This document shows positions 53,401 through 64,000 of a DNA stretch of 64,000 bases, one piece after another. Origin of the DNA: Branchiostoma floridae (lineage: Eukaryota; Chordata; Leptocardii; Amphioxiformes; Branchiostomatidae); assembly GCF_000003815.2 (NCBI RefSeq), contig NC_049984.1:8204197-8268196 (forward strand), written 5' to 3'. Numbering within the stretch: the stretch's first letter is position 1; each line of letters begins with the position of its first letter. Below the pieces are notes generated by a model, which did no database searches, was not told the DNA's origin, and saw nothing but the letters and a program-made list of their open reading frames with translations. Position numbers and translations under genes: made by a program.

Positions 53401-56400
53401 GATGATGATGATGATGATGGGGACACCTCTGACAGTGAGGAGTCGGTGTACTCTGGGTTAGAGGAGGAGCCAAGCAGCTCGGAGGAGGAGGAGGAGAACT
53501 CATCTGATGTAAGTGTGTCATTGAAAAGACAAGTCTTGCAATATAGTCTTACTCTTACCAAAAAAGATTGTTTGGGTTGCAAGGTATCAGAGCGACAGAG
53601 AGGGGAATGATGTTAATTTTTGCCTTTTTATGGCATGCATTAAAAAGGGGTATTCTAAGGCTTTTGTCAAAGAAATTTACTGTCGGACAGGTCACTCGTA
53701 CAGTTACAGACTATGGCCACATGTGACCTTGAAGCATCTCTAATCTATATGAATTTTAAGCTTGTTAGAGTAAACAGGGCATGTGGGTAAAGCGTGAGGT
53801 TACCTCACCCACAAATGTATAGATAACAGCTGACTTTGAACATTCTTTTGTGCTTCCGTGTGTGCGATGATGTATGATATATCTGTCAATCCTCTGACTT
53901 ACTGTGAAGTCAATGCCATAGGCTTGTACTGAGCACACTACTGCATCCATTGAAAGAACTTACTTCAGTTGTCTTGGAAACCCTTTTCAGATATAACGCT
54001 AGTTCACCTTTATCCGTTGGGTTACCCATGTACATGAATTAGCGTTAAGGATATTTATCAGTAAGTATTTCAATGAAGCAAACATTTGTCAAAGTTGTTA
54101 AGGTTTGTTCAATGTTTTCATCTGAAGAATGAAGACCATGGTACAGATGACACCACAGACACCCCAGGACCTACCACTGACAATACTGCAGGGTCTGCAG
54201 GTACTTCCTCCACGGAGCGCCTGGACAACAGGCCGCAGCCTGATGAGTACGAGTTCGACTCCTCGGATGAAGAGGTAAGATTTAACTTATAATTATGTTC
54301 AGAAAACAAGCGTATGCAGCTAAGTGGGTTCACGTAATGACCTGGCATTACGGTGGATGTGTAGAAATTCTAGCTCTCAAGTGAAACACAATTGGACCCA
54401 TGCCAAATCATATTTCCAATCTCAAAGTGACCTATTGTACCAACCCTGCAATATTCACATAACTGCAAATGCACACCAAAGCAAACAAACACACCCTCAG
54501 GCCTAGGTGACAATACCTTTGTTTTCATGGAGGTAACAAATGTATTTTTCATATTGGGCTGTTTGATGTAACTCTAACATCAGTTGCTATAGTCTTGCCA
54601 GTGTGCGATGATGTATGTAACATCTGTCAATCCTCTGACTGTCTGTGAAGTCAAAGCCATAGGCATGTACTGAGCACACAACTGCATCCAAAGGTAAAGG
54701 GAGGACTTCTTGTAAAGATAAGCAGTAGTGGATGTCCTTCGAAAGGAGACCCTCTATTATTTGCAAATCATGGCATTTTTAAACTTCAATGAAAGTTTGT
54801 CCGTGATTGTGATTTGTCAATATAAAGTTACATTCAACTTCTGTACACAAAAAGTAAAGCCCTAACCAGCAAGGTTTCAATCAGTTCTTTCCTCCTTCTC
54901 AAGTTGCTGTGACCCTTAGGCCTAAGCCTATGTCAGCACGCACTTAACTTTGTGTATGGTATTGCACTTTTCACACACAAAAAAAGAATTTTGAGCCCAT
55001 GTTTCCAAGAAATATTATGACAAAGAACTTGTTTCTGTGGCCTTTAGGACATCCGTAACACAGTAGGTAACATCCCCATGGAGTGGTACAATGACTACCC
55101 CCACATCGGGTACAACCTGGACGGGAAGAAGATCATGAAACCTGCCAAGGGTGACGAACTGGACGAGTTCTTAAACAAGATGGACAATCCCGATTACTGG
55201 TCAGTAATGTAGTAATCCTGATTACTGGTCAGTAATGTAGTAATCCTGATTACTGGTCAGTAATGTAGTAATCCCGATCACTGGTCAGTAATGTAGTAAG
55301 GCCTAGAAACGGAATGTTGTGTTTCTGGTAACCTGAATGACGTTAGCAAAAACCTGCCAATTCTTTTGGGTCTATCACTGGCAAAGGAAATAACATTTTG
55401 ATGTCTGGGTGATGAGTATGTTGTAGAATCGTTTCCTGTTCTCTTCATTTTTGTATTATTAAAAAATTGTGCTTTTACCATGTGCAGTAATGTTGAAAAT
55501 ACCTGATGCATTCCATTTTTACATTGTTAGACTGTATTTGGTGGATCACTTCAGTCAAAATGTAAAAGATGCTAGTTTATTTGACCTAAGGACTTAAATT
55601 ACATACCTTACTCTGTTACAGGAGAACAGTGAAAGATAAAACAACAGGAGAGGATGTTAAGCTAACAGATGAGGAACTGGATATCATCCAGCAGATCCAA
55701 AGGGGCAAATACCCAGACAAGGCCTACAATCCGTATGAGGTGAGTGACTTGTAGCATGTGTAGTCTAGCCTCTGGACCAAAAAGTCATGAATTAGACGTT
55801 GTGTCGCCCACCCAACATGCACATTATTGGAAAGAGTCACAGTCCTTAGGGTGAGAACCGTGAGACATTAAGCTATGGTCAGGTGCGCTTTCCAATAACA
55901 TGCATGTTGGGTGAGCAACAACAGCTGAGATTTGAACTCCCAACCTCTTGGTCCAGATGTGGGGTTTCTAACCACTGGATTACACTAGAGGCTTAACATT
56001 ATCAAACACGACTGTTGTACACAGAACCTCCAACTCTAAGTGTACAAATTCATTGCTATGGCTGTTATTTAGCAGGTGTGCGATGATGTATGTAACATCT
56101 GTCAATCCTCTGACTCATCTGTGATGTCACAGCCATAGGCATGTACTGAGCACACAACTGCATACAAAAGAAAAGTCAGATGTCATGTCTTCAGTTTCTG
56201 AGACCAAGGGGGATAAAGAATACAGTATTTTTTTCTTTTTCAGGCATACATACCCAGAAAACACACATTTTAGTGCAAACTGTGCCAAAAGTTCACAAAA
56301 TATTGTGTCCTCAAACAAAAGATTGTAGGAACACCAATTATGACTGGCATTCTTATTTTCAACAGAATCATACACAAAGTACAATCAAATTAACTAATAA

Positions 56401-59400
56401 AGCCAGTGTGACCAGTAACACTTGTATTTGAACATAACCTTGACCCAGTTATAACATGTGTCTGCTGACTTGACTCTCCCATTCCAGCCATATATAGACT
56501 TCTTCACACATGAGAAGATGATCCATCCAGTAAACAACCACCCAAGATCCAAACGCAGCTTTATCCCATCACTCGTGGAGAAGGAGAAGGTAAGATACAT
56601 CCTACAGGGCGATTATTCAGTCACATATTTATTCAGAGCATCTACCGGTAATATTTATTATGATGATAATCATTATATCATTGCGATGAGGGTTTGCACC
56701 ACATTTGAGCCTGTGTTGTTGATGTTGCTATGGCAGCCCAGGTCAAGCAGTGGTGCTACATAGCTTTGGCCTTGACTATTCCAGAACTGCTTCATTTGGC
56801 ATGGAGCATGTTTGGAGGTGATTAAGGCACAATAGCCATCAACTCTTTGGTTAGGAAGGATGGAAGATGATATGCTTGTATATTTATTTGTTTTATTTCT
56901 GTTTATTTATTGGTTTGGCAGATACATACAAACATGCACAGCCAAGGTTGCCCAACTAGTGTGCTGCAATTGTCAAAGGCTAACCTTGGTGGAATATACA
57001 CAAATTTGTGGACCACATTTTCACTGCAGAATTGCATGGATAAATGCCATACATTCAAATGCCCACAATGTGCTATGAGCATGTTTTGTTGATGCCCTGG
57101 TGCAGACTACATAGTGAGATATCTGTCCCCTCCCCAGGTGTCCAAGCTGGTCCATGCCATTAAGATGGGGTGGATCAAACCCAGGAAGGCTCGTGATGAT
57201 GAACCCAAGTACTATGATATCTGGGAGAACGACAATCAGGTGAGGCTGTCTGTTGATGTGGTGACAGTGGTGTATTAAATGTCTTTTCCCAACAGATCAT
57301 TTGATGTCTGAACTCAAACTTGGATCTGCAAAACTTTTGTCACCCTTTTCCCCCTTCACCATCAAGGAAAAACTGGGGCGTTCACCATTATACATGTATA
57401 TGTTGTAATCATCTGTCATGGTCATATGTATAATCTCAGTTTGAAGGAATACTGTTTTGGGTTTCTGCTCTCCCCTGTATGTTTTTTTAATTTCTATTAC
57501 AAAATGAGTTTCTTGCTTTTTATGTGCAAAAAACAATGAACAATGTTTGGTAATGTAATAGATAGATAAATAAATGTAATTTGGTATCATGTTTGATGCG
57601 TTGATCCCATGCTTCTACGATTGTGTCAGCAGAAAGAACTCCCCTTGTTTCCCCATGTGTACAGTACACTCCAGACAAGCGGTACCAGACTCACATCCCT
57701 GCTCCCAAGCTGAAGCTGCCTGGCCACGAGGAGTCCTACAACCCACCCCCAGAGTACCTGCCATCTGAAGAGGAAGTAAGAGTTTTCTGGAAGTTTTCTT
57801 TAATAAACAATACTGTAAAGCTTGAAACTTGGTTTTATTTTGCATTTTTCACAATGGTGATCTTTCCACCACAAATTCAATGACACATAATACTATACTG
57901 TCAGGGATCCCAGTGCCAGTATAATCAAATACTAGATACTACTACTACTACTACTACTACTAAGTAATAACAGAGAAACTGGAAACACATGGCTCCAGTG
58001 TCCTTTATGAAAATGTGGCGTGTGTGCGATTGACTTAAGCTTGTCCAGTCCCTTTTACCCCATGATAACAGAGATACCATTGATGGTATTTGAGGTTCCA
58101 AATGTTTTTTGCTAAGTATATTTTTCAACTACTCATCATGCAGATCCTAGCCTGGACCCAGGCCGACCCTGAGGACAGGAGACAAGCTTTCCTGTCTAAG
58201 AAGTATGATGCCCTGAGGAAGGTTCCAGCCTACGCTGGGTTTGTGAAGGAGAGGTTTGAGAGATGTCTGGATCTGTACCTGTGCCCCAGGCAGAGGAAAA
58301 TGAGGGTAAGAAGTGATGTTTGTCATATCTAGACATTTTTATTAAGTACAGCAAGGCTTTGTTGTCTTCATATTAAGATGTCCAAAGGGTAATGAAGCCT
58401 TTGACAGTCACAACTGGAAGCTTTGCAGTGCCTGAGATTTCTGGGATGCTTGCTACTAACGTAATTTTTAGAACTGTCTTATTTTGTGCAAAAAAAAAGC
58501 CATTCCGTACACTGGTATATTGCCAATATCATGCTTATTCACAGGCAGTTATTGACTGATTTTCACAGCATTATTTCTTATTTCTACATACATTGTCCAG
58601 GGCTCTCCCCAGAAAATTTTAGGGGAGTGGTGCTGTCGGCCGCACTGCGGCCGATGCAACGCAGTGCTTGGCTATGGGGGGGGGGGGGTTGTTTCGGAGA
58701 GGCAGGATTCCTGGAGAAGCAACTGCATTTTGCCTTAATGAATCACAATTTGAAGCCTTCCCCTGACACTTAAGCTTTAAAATCTTTCAAATTCAGACCA
58801 ATTGACTTAAGTACAACACATGTCCAAGTTAAGTACATTTTCAGTGCAAACTATAAGCTATATCTATTGAAATATAAAAAGAAAGGCAACTTATGCAACT
58901 TGATTTGATGTTAATTAATCTAGGACTAGTAGGAGGCTCTTTTCGAAAAAAACATAAATAAATAAAAACTTAACACCTGCATTTATACAGTCAAGTTTTC
59001 CACCATACCTCATCTACTAGGCCACCTTGCTGAGTGAAAATTGCAAACAGAAATGTCACAAAACCAGAATTTTTGATGGGAAAGAAAGGCAAGGGATACA
59101 TTTTGGGTAGAAATCATGGCAAATCACCAGGTAGGAGCCTTTTAGAAGCTTGGCACCACTACTAGCAGCACAGTCTGGTGCTAACATAAAGATAAACAAG
59201 GTCTATTGTCTGTTTTTTCTCAGTCTTCCTTGTCTTGAAAAACAGGTTTTTAATGAGATTATCATATGCGAAAGTCACCAACATCTATTGTCTACACGCA
59301 TAACAATAGGACAAAAACAAAGGAGTGTGATTTTTGCTGCCAACCCAAGCCCACTGACACAAAGGAAGGGTGAATTTGTCCATTTCTCTGCAAAATATGA

Positions 59401-62400
59401 GACCTCTCTCACTCAAAATTCAGGGAATTCAGTTGTTTTTCCCCCCTAGTTGCCCTCAAAAGACATAGAGAAATCCATAGAGTTAAAAATTGGGGGGAGT
59501 GGCGCCAGGATTTTCGGGAGTGGCGCTGCGCCGTTGTTCCACTCTGTAGGGAGACCCCTGTGTGTATAAATTTTCAGTCATCTTGCTATGATGTGCCGTG
59601 CAAAAATGCAAGTTCACTAACTATGGTGGGAATGGGAAACAGTTTGGGATTTTTGTGATTCCAAAACGGAATCGTGGTATAACATGTTGGGCAACTTGTT
59701 TAAACATTGGCAGATTTTTTCATTAGACTCAATGTGGTGACTTAACGTTCTGATATACACTTGCAGGCCAATGTGACAGCGGAAGACCTGATCCCCAAGC
59801 TTCCCAAACCTCGAGACCTTCAGCCCTTCCCCACGACCTTGTCAGTGGTGTATGAAGGTCACACGGATGTTGTGAGATGCATCAGTGTGGAGCCAACAGG
59901 GCAGTGGCTGGTCTCAGGTTAGCAAATACATTTGGATCTCTTAATGTTTCCTTCGTTTCTTTGTTTTGAATAACCTGTAAACCACCTTTAGGTGTGACAC
60001 ACAAGTTTTGTACTGTAAGTATAAGCTGTGTTAGTCCAGACTGTAAGGTTTGATCCATTCTCATGGCAAAGGACCCTTGCTCTTTTAAATAACTTTGCTG
60101 GGATCTTAAATGTCCTTGAGGTGTGACTCTTTTCAAACTTTGGATCTTCAGCATTACATCCTATCTGAGCAGGCATCCCTACCTGGAGTTTAGGGTACTC
60201 AGTGTTACCTGAGTCGTATAAGGTGAAATAGGTGTAAGTGTAAAGTGCCTTTCTCAACTACACAACATTGGAGCCTGCTGGGACCTTTAGATTCTAAGCC
60301 AACAACCCTAACCAGAAAACCACCTTGACATCTTGAAGAAAGCCTTTCAAGATACTGCATAATGTAAGGTTCTATAACTATAAGGTTAGCTTTTTACACA
60401 GATACTTTGGACATCGATGACCCTGATCATGTTGTCCTACAGGTTCAGATGATGAGACGCTGAGGTTCTGGGAGGTGGCCACCGGGCGGTGCAGGAAGGT
60501 ACTGCAGCTGGGCGGGAGGGTGCGCAGCGTGGCCTGGTGTCCCAACTCTGCAGTCTGTCTGGTGGCTGCAGTTGTGTAAGTCATGTTTACTGATAAATGC
60601 TTCTATTATGTTGTTATTATTATGTTGACCAGTATATTCTGTCAAGGCAAAAATATTAGCACTCGAGATAGTCTCTACCTCTTTTGGAGGCAGTTTCACT
60701 ATTCAAAATCATTTAAAAAATTCTTCAACTATGTATTGTATTAAGTCAAAGTAAAGAGTACAATAGAGCTCAAATCATACATCACCAGTGCCAAACCTGA
60801 CTTCCAATTCTCCAAGTATCCTTTTACAACATTTCTGCCTTACATTCTGACATGCTGCCACTTTTCACATGCAATTTTCACATGTCTTGACACACACAAA
60901 GACAAGCAAGCCAACTCATCGCAGTGTACCATTTTCATGGAGGTAACAATGCTCAGATAACCTTGGATTGAAACCAGTGACTTGAAATTCATATTTATTG
61001 AATCTCTGTTTTCTGCACAGTGATAGCACGGTGATAATTATCAACCCCAGCCTGGGTGATAAGCTGGTTTATCACTCCACTGATAACCTGTTGAACACGT
61101 ACGAGGCACCAGAGAGTCAGGAGACCAAACTTCCCGTGGAATGGGCGGCAGCAGAGGGCAAGGAACACGACATGGGGATCAGGCTGAGAATATCGCATCC
61201 GAAAGTAAGTAGTTTGTTCTGGTCATAATGATATTGATTTTGTAACTGGCACAGATAGTGTCCTAGTTGGTATTGTAAATGATGATTTTATAATTGGCAT
61301 AGATAATGTCTTAGTTTGTATTGTATATGATAATAGAAAATGGTGAAGCTTGACACCTCAAAGATGTGAAGAAATGGTTCATTTATTCCCAGCTGGCATT
61401 TGGTATGTTCTAATAAGGAACAAGCAAAGTTTAGCCTTTTTGAGGCCATAGGGGCAGTGAAATTTTATCCATATATCTGGGGCATAGTCTTGGAAGGCAG
61501 GGCTCATCCCTCTCCTTCCACTGCCTTTTATCTCCTCAACCAAAGTCAGGTACCCATTTTTACACCTGGCTGGGGTGAAGAAAGTGCTGTTAAGTACCGT
61601 TCGCAAGGACACAATATCTGCTCAGGAATGGTAGGGATTGAATCCTTTTGATCCTGTCTGATAGACACTTGGCAATTTGACTGTGTGTTACAATTTAGCT
61701 GTTATTTTTCTCCCTCACAGACCATAAGACAGGTGACCTGGCATGGGAAGGGTGACTACTTTGCCATAGTGATGCCAGATGGAGGAAGGATGTCTGTACT
61801 CATCCATCAGCTCACCAAGAGAAGATCACAGGTGGGGTTTCATCTGTTGTGTCAGTTGGTAATATCTATCAAAACAGTCTAAAAATACACTTTATAAACT
61901 ATAAACTGTAAAATATATAAATGCAGTGAAATATAGCCTGTGTTTACTCAATCTCTCACTAGCTGGGGTTAAAGTGTAGCAACTGTAGTGCTATCAGCTA
62001 GGAGCAAATTGGCAGCCCCAAAACCCATGAATTAGTAGCTTTTTCATAGAGTGTCTGATTAATGACTGGCTCTGCCAACAATGAACTGCACTTCCTGTCA
62101 CTCATCAATCCGACCTTTGGGGTCATCTTGCCACTCACTCACATCATACATTGATCCCCTCTTGTTATTTGTTTGTTTCAGAACCCCTTCAGGAAGTCTA
62201 AAGGCCTGGTGCAGTGTGTGCTCTTCCACCCCATCAGGCCGTTCCTGTTTGTAGCTGTAAGTGTACACTTGCTAATGTCAGAATTTGTCAACAAAGCATT
62301 GTTTGCTGTCACATTGCAAGCTCATTGTGGTAGAAATATGTGGTTCAGGAGATGATTTTTGTTGTTTTCTACAGACCCAGAGATATGTGCGTGTGTATAA

Positions 62401-63594
62401 CCTACTGAAGCAGGAGCTGACCAAGAAACTCATGGCCAACTGCAAATGGGTGTCCAGCATGGCTGTCCATCCTGGAGGTGGGTCCTGTCAGTCTGCACAA
62501 GACTAACGTAAACTGCACCAGGAGAATTTTGTATGACAAACCTGTAGTACAAGTGACCATGTCTATGTAAAGACCTGGCCTCCAACAATTTTCCCATTTA
62601 CACAGACATTACAAATCCTGTCTATTGTTAACTTCTGCCCACACAGACCAGATTTTATTGGTTTCCTGTCTGATCTTCTTTGACAGTTTTGGCTGCACTT
62701 TGTTTGGGGTTAGAATTTTTCTATCTGAAAGAAGTCAATTCTTCAACTTTCCAACCAATTCTGTGTTAACACTGTGGATTGTCCCTCACAACTCCGTTCC
62801 CTAGGTGATAACCTGATTATCGGCAGCTACGACAGCAGGCTCAGCTGGTTTGACATGGACCTATCCACTAAACCCTATCAAACCCTCAGGTAAGGTTTAA
62901 AATAAACCTGTTATAAATCCCTGCTAGACCCTCAGTAACTGACATACCTCTCAATTTGTATGTTATGCAGATTGCTGATTGTAACAAATTTAAATCATCT
63001 AATTATAGCAGACATGTTTAAGCTCTTGCAAACTGTGGTTTCACACTTTGCTGATCAACTTCCCCTGTACTGCTTCTAGGCACCAAAAGAGGGCGCTGCG
63101 CCAGGTTTGTTACCACAAGAAGTACCCGCTGTTTGCCTCTGCCTCAGATGATGGTACAGTTGTCATCTGTCATGGCATGGTGTACAGGTAAGCATATTCG
63201 TCAGTTTAAACATGTTCTGTATGGACCCAACAATTTTGTATTTTCAATACCCATAGGTATCTCTATTATTGATAAAATGGTGAGGTGCTTGTGCAACCTT
63301 CTTTGTCTCACTTTATGCACTTTGCACTCTGGGCTTATTTGCATATTTGTGACTTTTTTTGGACTTGATGAATGCGGCCATTATGCACATTTCATTTTAA
63401 ATGCCCCCCTGATCCCCCTCCCCCATTTTTTCTGTTCCAGCGACTTGTTACAGAACCCCCTGCTTGTCCCTGTGAAGATCCTGCGGGGTCACAAGGTGAC
63501 CCAGAACCTGGGTGCTATGGACTGTGAGTTCCACCCCACACAGCCCTGGATCTTCTCATGTGGAGCAGACACCACTGTCAGACTGTATACATGA
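50465..63594 (+). CDS. BOP1: Ribosome biogenesis protein BOP1
   Basis: Eighteen exons: 50465-50512, 53371-53508, 54128-54274, 55048-55199, 55622-55739, 56488-56589, 57138-57239, 57665-57775, 58144-58305, 59767-59917, 60443-60575, 61021-61204, 61721-61831, 62182-62256, 62375-62477, 62805-62889, 63080-63187 and 63441-63594. They encode 727 residues (human: 746). BOP1 forms the PeBoW complex with PES1 and WDR12 in the nucleolus and is needed for 28S and 5.8S rRNA processing. The N-terminus is acidic (Asp/Ser-rich). The BOP1NT domain follows ([51 protein letters not shown]). WD40 repeats fill the C-terminal half ([24 protein letters not shown], ending [10 protein letters not shown]). All phases agree. 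The exon 1 donor (GAG/GTTTGT) is weak. Intron 1 holds a 2.3-kb insertion. Four snoRNAs lie in introns 1, 2, 3 and 5. Confidence 0.95.
50723..52995. mobile_element. About 2.3-kb insertion with terminal hairpin arrays
   Basis: It interrupts BOP1 intron 1; the duplicate intron (47325-48034) lacks it. The ends carry inverted GGTCAC-GGT (about 50728) and ACCTGTGACC (ending about 52988). The left end has four and the right end about twelve short hairpins of the form TCACTGG, 4-5 variable bases, CCAGTGA, often followed by CGA. GCGAGTTAACCTTTATTCG near 50938 faces an inverted copy near 52440. The 1.6-kb interior has no long reading frame, so it is probably a non-autonomous DNA transposon. It matches no family I can name. 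Confidence 0.75.
53005..53083 (+). ncRNA. Box C/D snoRNA, copy b (BOP1 intron 1)
   Basis: Terminal stem TGTGC/GCACA, C box region GATGATA (diverged from copies c-e), guide ATCTGTCAATCCT followed by D' CTGA, C' GTGATGT, D CTGA at 53074-53077. It is the counterpart of copy a. The 2.3-kb insertion lies just upstream and does not break it. Confidence 0.7.
53118..53172 (+). other. Intronic hairpin, second copy
   Basis: Same fold as 47776-47836, with one CTCTA repeat unit fewer in the 5' arm. It lies between snoRNA copy b and exon 2. Confidence 0.4.
53861..53938 (+). ncRNA. Box C/D snoRNA, copy c (BOP1 intron 2)
   Basis: Stem TGTGC/GCACA, box C ATGATGT, guide ATCTGTCAATCCT, D' CTGA, C' GTGAAGT, D CTGA at 53929-53932. 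It lies about 190 bp upstream of exon 3. Confidence 0.8.
53990..54060 (+). repeat. Fragment related to the hairpin-array element interior
   Basis: TAACGCTAGTTCACCTTTAT and the following CGTT-GGTTACC resemble 50935-50985 (TAACGCGAGTTAACCTTTAT). It may be a remnant of another insertion of the same family. Confidence 0.4.
54601..54679 (+). ncRNA. Box C/D snoRNA, copy d (BOP1 intron 3)
   Basis: Stem GTGTGC/GCACAC, box C ATGATGT, guide ATCTGTCAATCCT directly before D' CTGA, C' GTGAAGT, D CTGA at 54670-54673. Best-formed copy together with copy e. Confidence 0.85.
55190..55300 (+). repeat. 27-bp tandem repeat spanning the exon 4 splice donor
   Basis: Four copies of a 27-bp unit beginning GATTACTGGTCAGTAATG (the fourth with GATCACTG). 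The first copy contains the last codons of exon 4 and its donor TACTG/GTCAGT, so three further identical donor-like sites follow. Confidence 0.8.
55745..55995 (-). repeat. tRNA-derived SINE in BOP1 intron 5
   Basis: Read in reverse it has an A-box-like GTAATCCAGTGGTTAGA and a B-box-like GGGAGTTCAAATCTCA at tRNA spacing. An inverted pair of CAACATGCA-type arms around CTTTCCAATAA follows. It is a different family from the SINE at 1740. Confidence 0.6.
56076..56155 (+). ncRNA. Box C/D snoRNA, copy e (BOP1 intron 5)
   Basis: Stem GTGTGC/GCACAC, box C ATGATGT, guide ATCTGTCAATCCT, D' CTGA, C' GTGATGT, D CTGA at 56146-56149. Confidence 0.85.
56180..56345. repeat. Third copy of the 7120-7540 dispersed repeat
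   Basis: CCCAGAAAACACACATTTTA, GTGCCAAAAGTTCACAAAAT and CCTCAAACAAAAGATTG parallel 10475-10545 and the reverse of 7310-7400. Confidence 0.5.
57940..57963 (+). repeat. ACT microsatellite in BOP1 intron 8
   Basis: A run of about eight ACT units. No other feature in this intron was recognised. Confidence 0.7.
58598..59560. mobile_element. About 960-bp element with CAGGG ends in BOP1 intron 9
   Basis: The left end CAGGGCTCTCCCCAGAAAAT faces a right end GTAGGGAGACCCCTG. GCCGCACTGCGGC and GGAGTGGCGC words lie inside each end. No target duplication is clear and no transposase frame is present. Confidence 0.5.
59975..60345 (-). repeat. SINE in BOP1 intron 10
   Basis: Reverse orientation: the head matches GTGGTTTTCTGGTTAGGGTT and TTGGCTTAGAATCTA, as in the SINE at 28497. 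The tail holds GTGTCACACCTAAAGGTGG. Confidence 0.55.
61450..61660 (-). repeat. Partial SINE body in BOP1 intron 12
   Basis: GGTACCCATTTTTACACCTG and a block ending GGTAGGGATTGAATCC match the body of the SINE at 1890-2010. The tRNA-like head is not seen. Confidence 0.5.
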
Positions 63595-64000
63595 TCAGCC
63601 AATGTCCACATATCTTAGGAGTATTTTTATCTTCTAACTTTTAGAAAAGGATGTATGTTTAACCCGTTCCCCTTATGCAGGGCCTTGCCCATGGCACGTA
63701 CAATATACCTTGGGGAGGCTTTGCTAGATAGGGCTGAAGTTTCCACTTCTAACCACCTGTTGGTCAGAAAATCAGCTTCACCCAAACAAAATATGAAGGT
63801 TATTCTCTTGGCTGACAGCTGATGAAAGGCCATTACTACAAATGTGGAAACCTTTGCACAGTTTAGCAGAGCCTCCCCAATGTATTTTGTGTATATCACA
63901 GGCAAGGATCTTGATGATGTGACATGACACAAAGAAGTAAACAAAAGCCTTCAATACACACCTTATAGTTTGTTTGGATGTATGTAAGACTTACATATAT
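63595..64000. other. BOP1 downstream region
   Basis: Likely BOP1 3' UTR and beyond. It contains a fold-back MITE. No AATAAA is seen before the window ends. Confidence 0.5.
63663..63907. mobile_element. Fold-back MITE, AGGCTCTGCTA family, copy 6
   Basis: The left arm has ATACCTTGGGGAGGCTTTGC. The right arm has GTTTAGCAGAGCCTCCCC. GCTGACAGCTGATGAAAGGC corresponds to the inner arm of copy 4. Confidence 0.6.

Overview
The window looks like invertebrate chordate nuclear DNA, most likely a lancelet (Branchiostoma). The evidence is intron-rich animal genes of vertebrate-like type and length, a very dense load of short fold-back elements and tRNA-derived SINEs, and single pre-duplication-style orthologues (one HSF1-type factor, one BOP1). 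The species call is inference; no organism label was given.

Layout. Six conserved genes can be rebuilt exon by exon with phase-consistent splice sites. They are WDCP (minus, 833-5111), PTS encoding 6-pyruvoyl-tetrahydropterin synthase (plus, 7756-9702), a low-specificity threonine aldolase (minus, 11184-14878), H6PD, the ER hexose-6-phosphate dehydrogenase/6-phosphogluconolactonase (plus, 16368-18998), HSF1 (minus, 22906-32846) and BOP1 (plus, 50465-63594). WDCP/PTS and threonine aldolase/H6PD are head-to-head pairs. HSF1 and BOP1 also point away from each other, as they do in vertebrates, where they share one promoter.

Here the HSF1-BOP1 interval holds about 14-18 kb of extra material. It contains a 1,801-bp unit repeated in tandem (33634-37914), two intact BTB-BACK-Kelch genes with intronless coding regions (38948-40672 and 44789-46498), and a third truncated one (48490-49497), all on the minus strand. 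The second and third Kelch genes each sit about 400 bp from a copy of BOP1 exon 1, so a Kelch/BOP1 divergent-promoter module has been duplicated. The upstream module carries only BOP1 exons 1 and 2; the downstream one continues into the complete 18-exon gene.

BOP1 acts in making the large ribosomal subunit. Its introns hold five copies of a box C/D snoRNA whose guide has 13 nt of complementarity to 18S rRNA, four in the full gene and one in the duplicated fragment. BOP1 intron 1 also contains a roughly 2.3-kb insertion with arrays of short hairpins at both ends. This is the most unusual structure in the window.

Exon edges were set by reading GT/AG sites and keeping the frame. They are predictions without transcript support. 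UTR limits and transcription starts are not determined.
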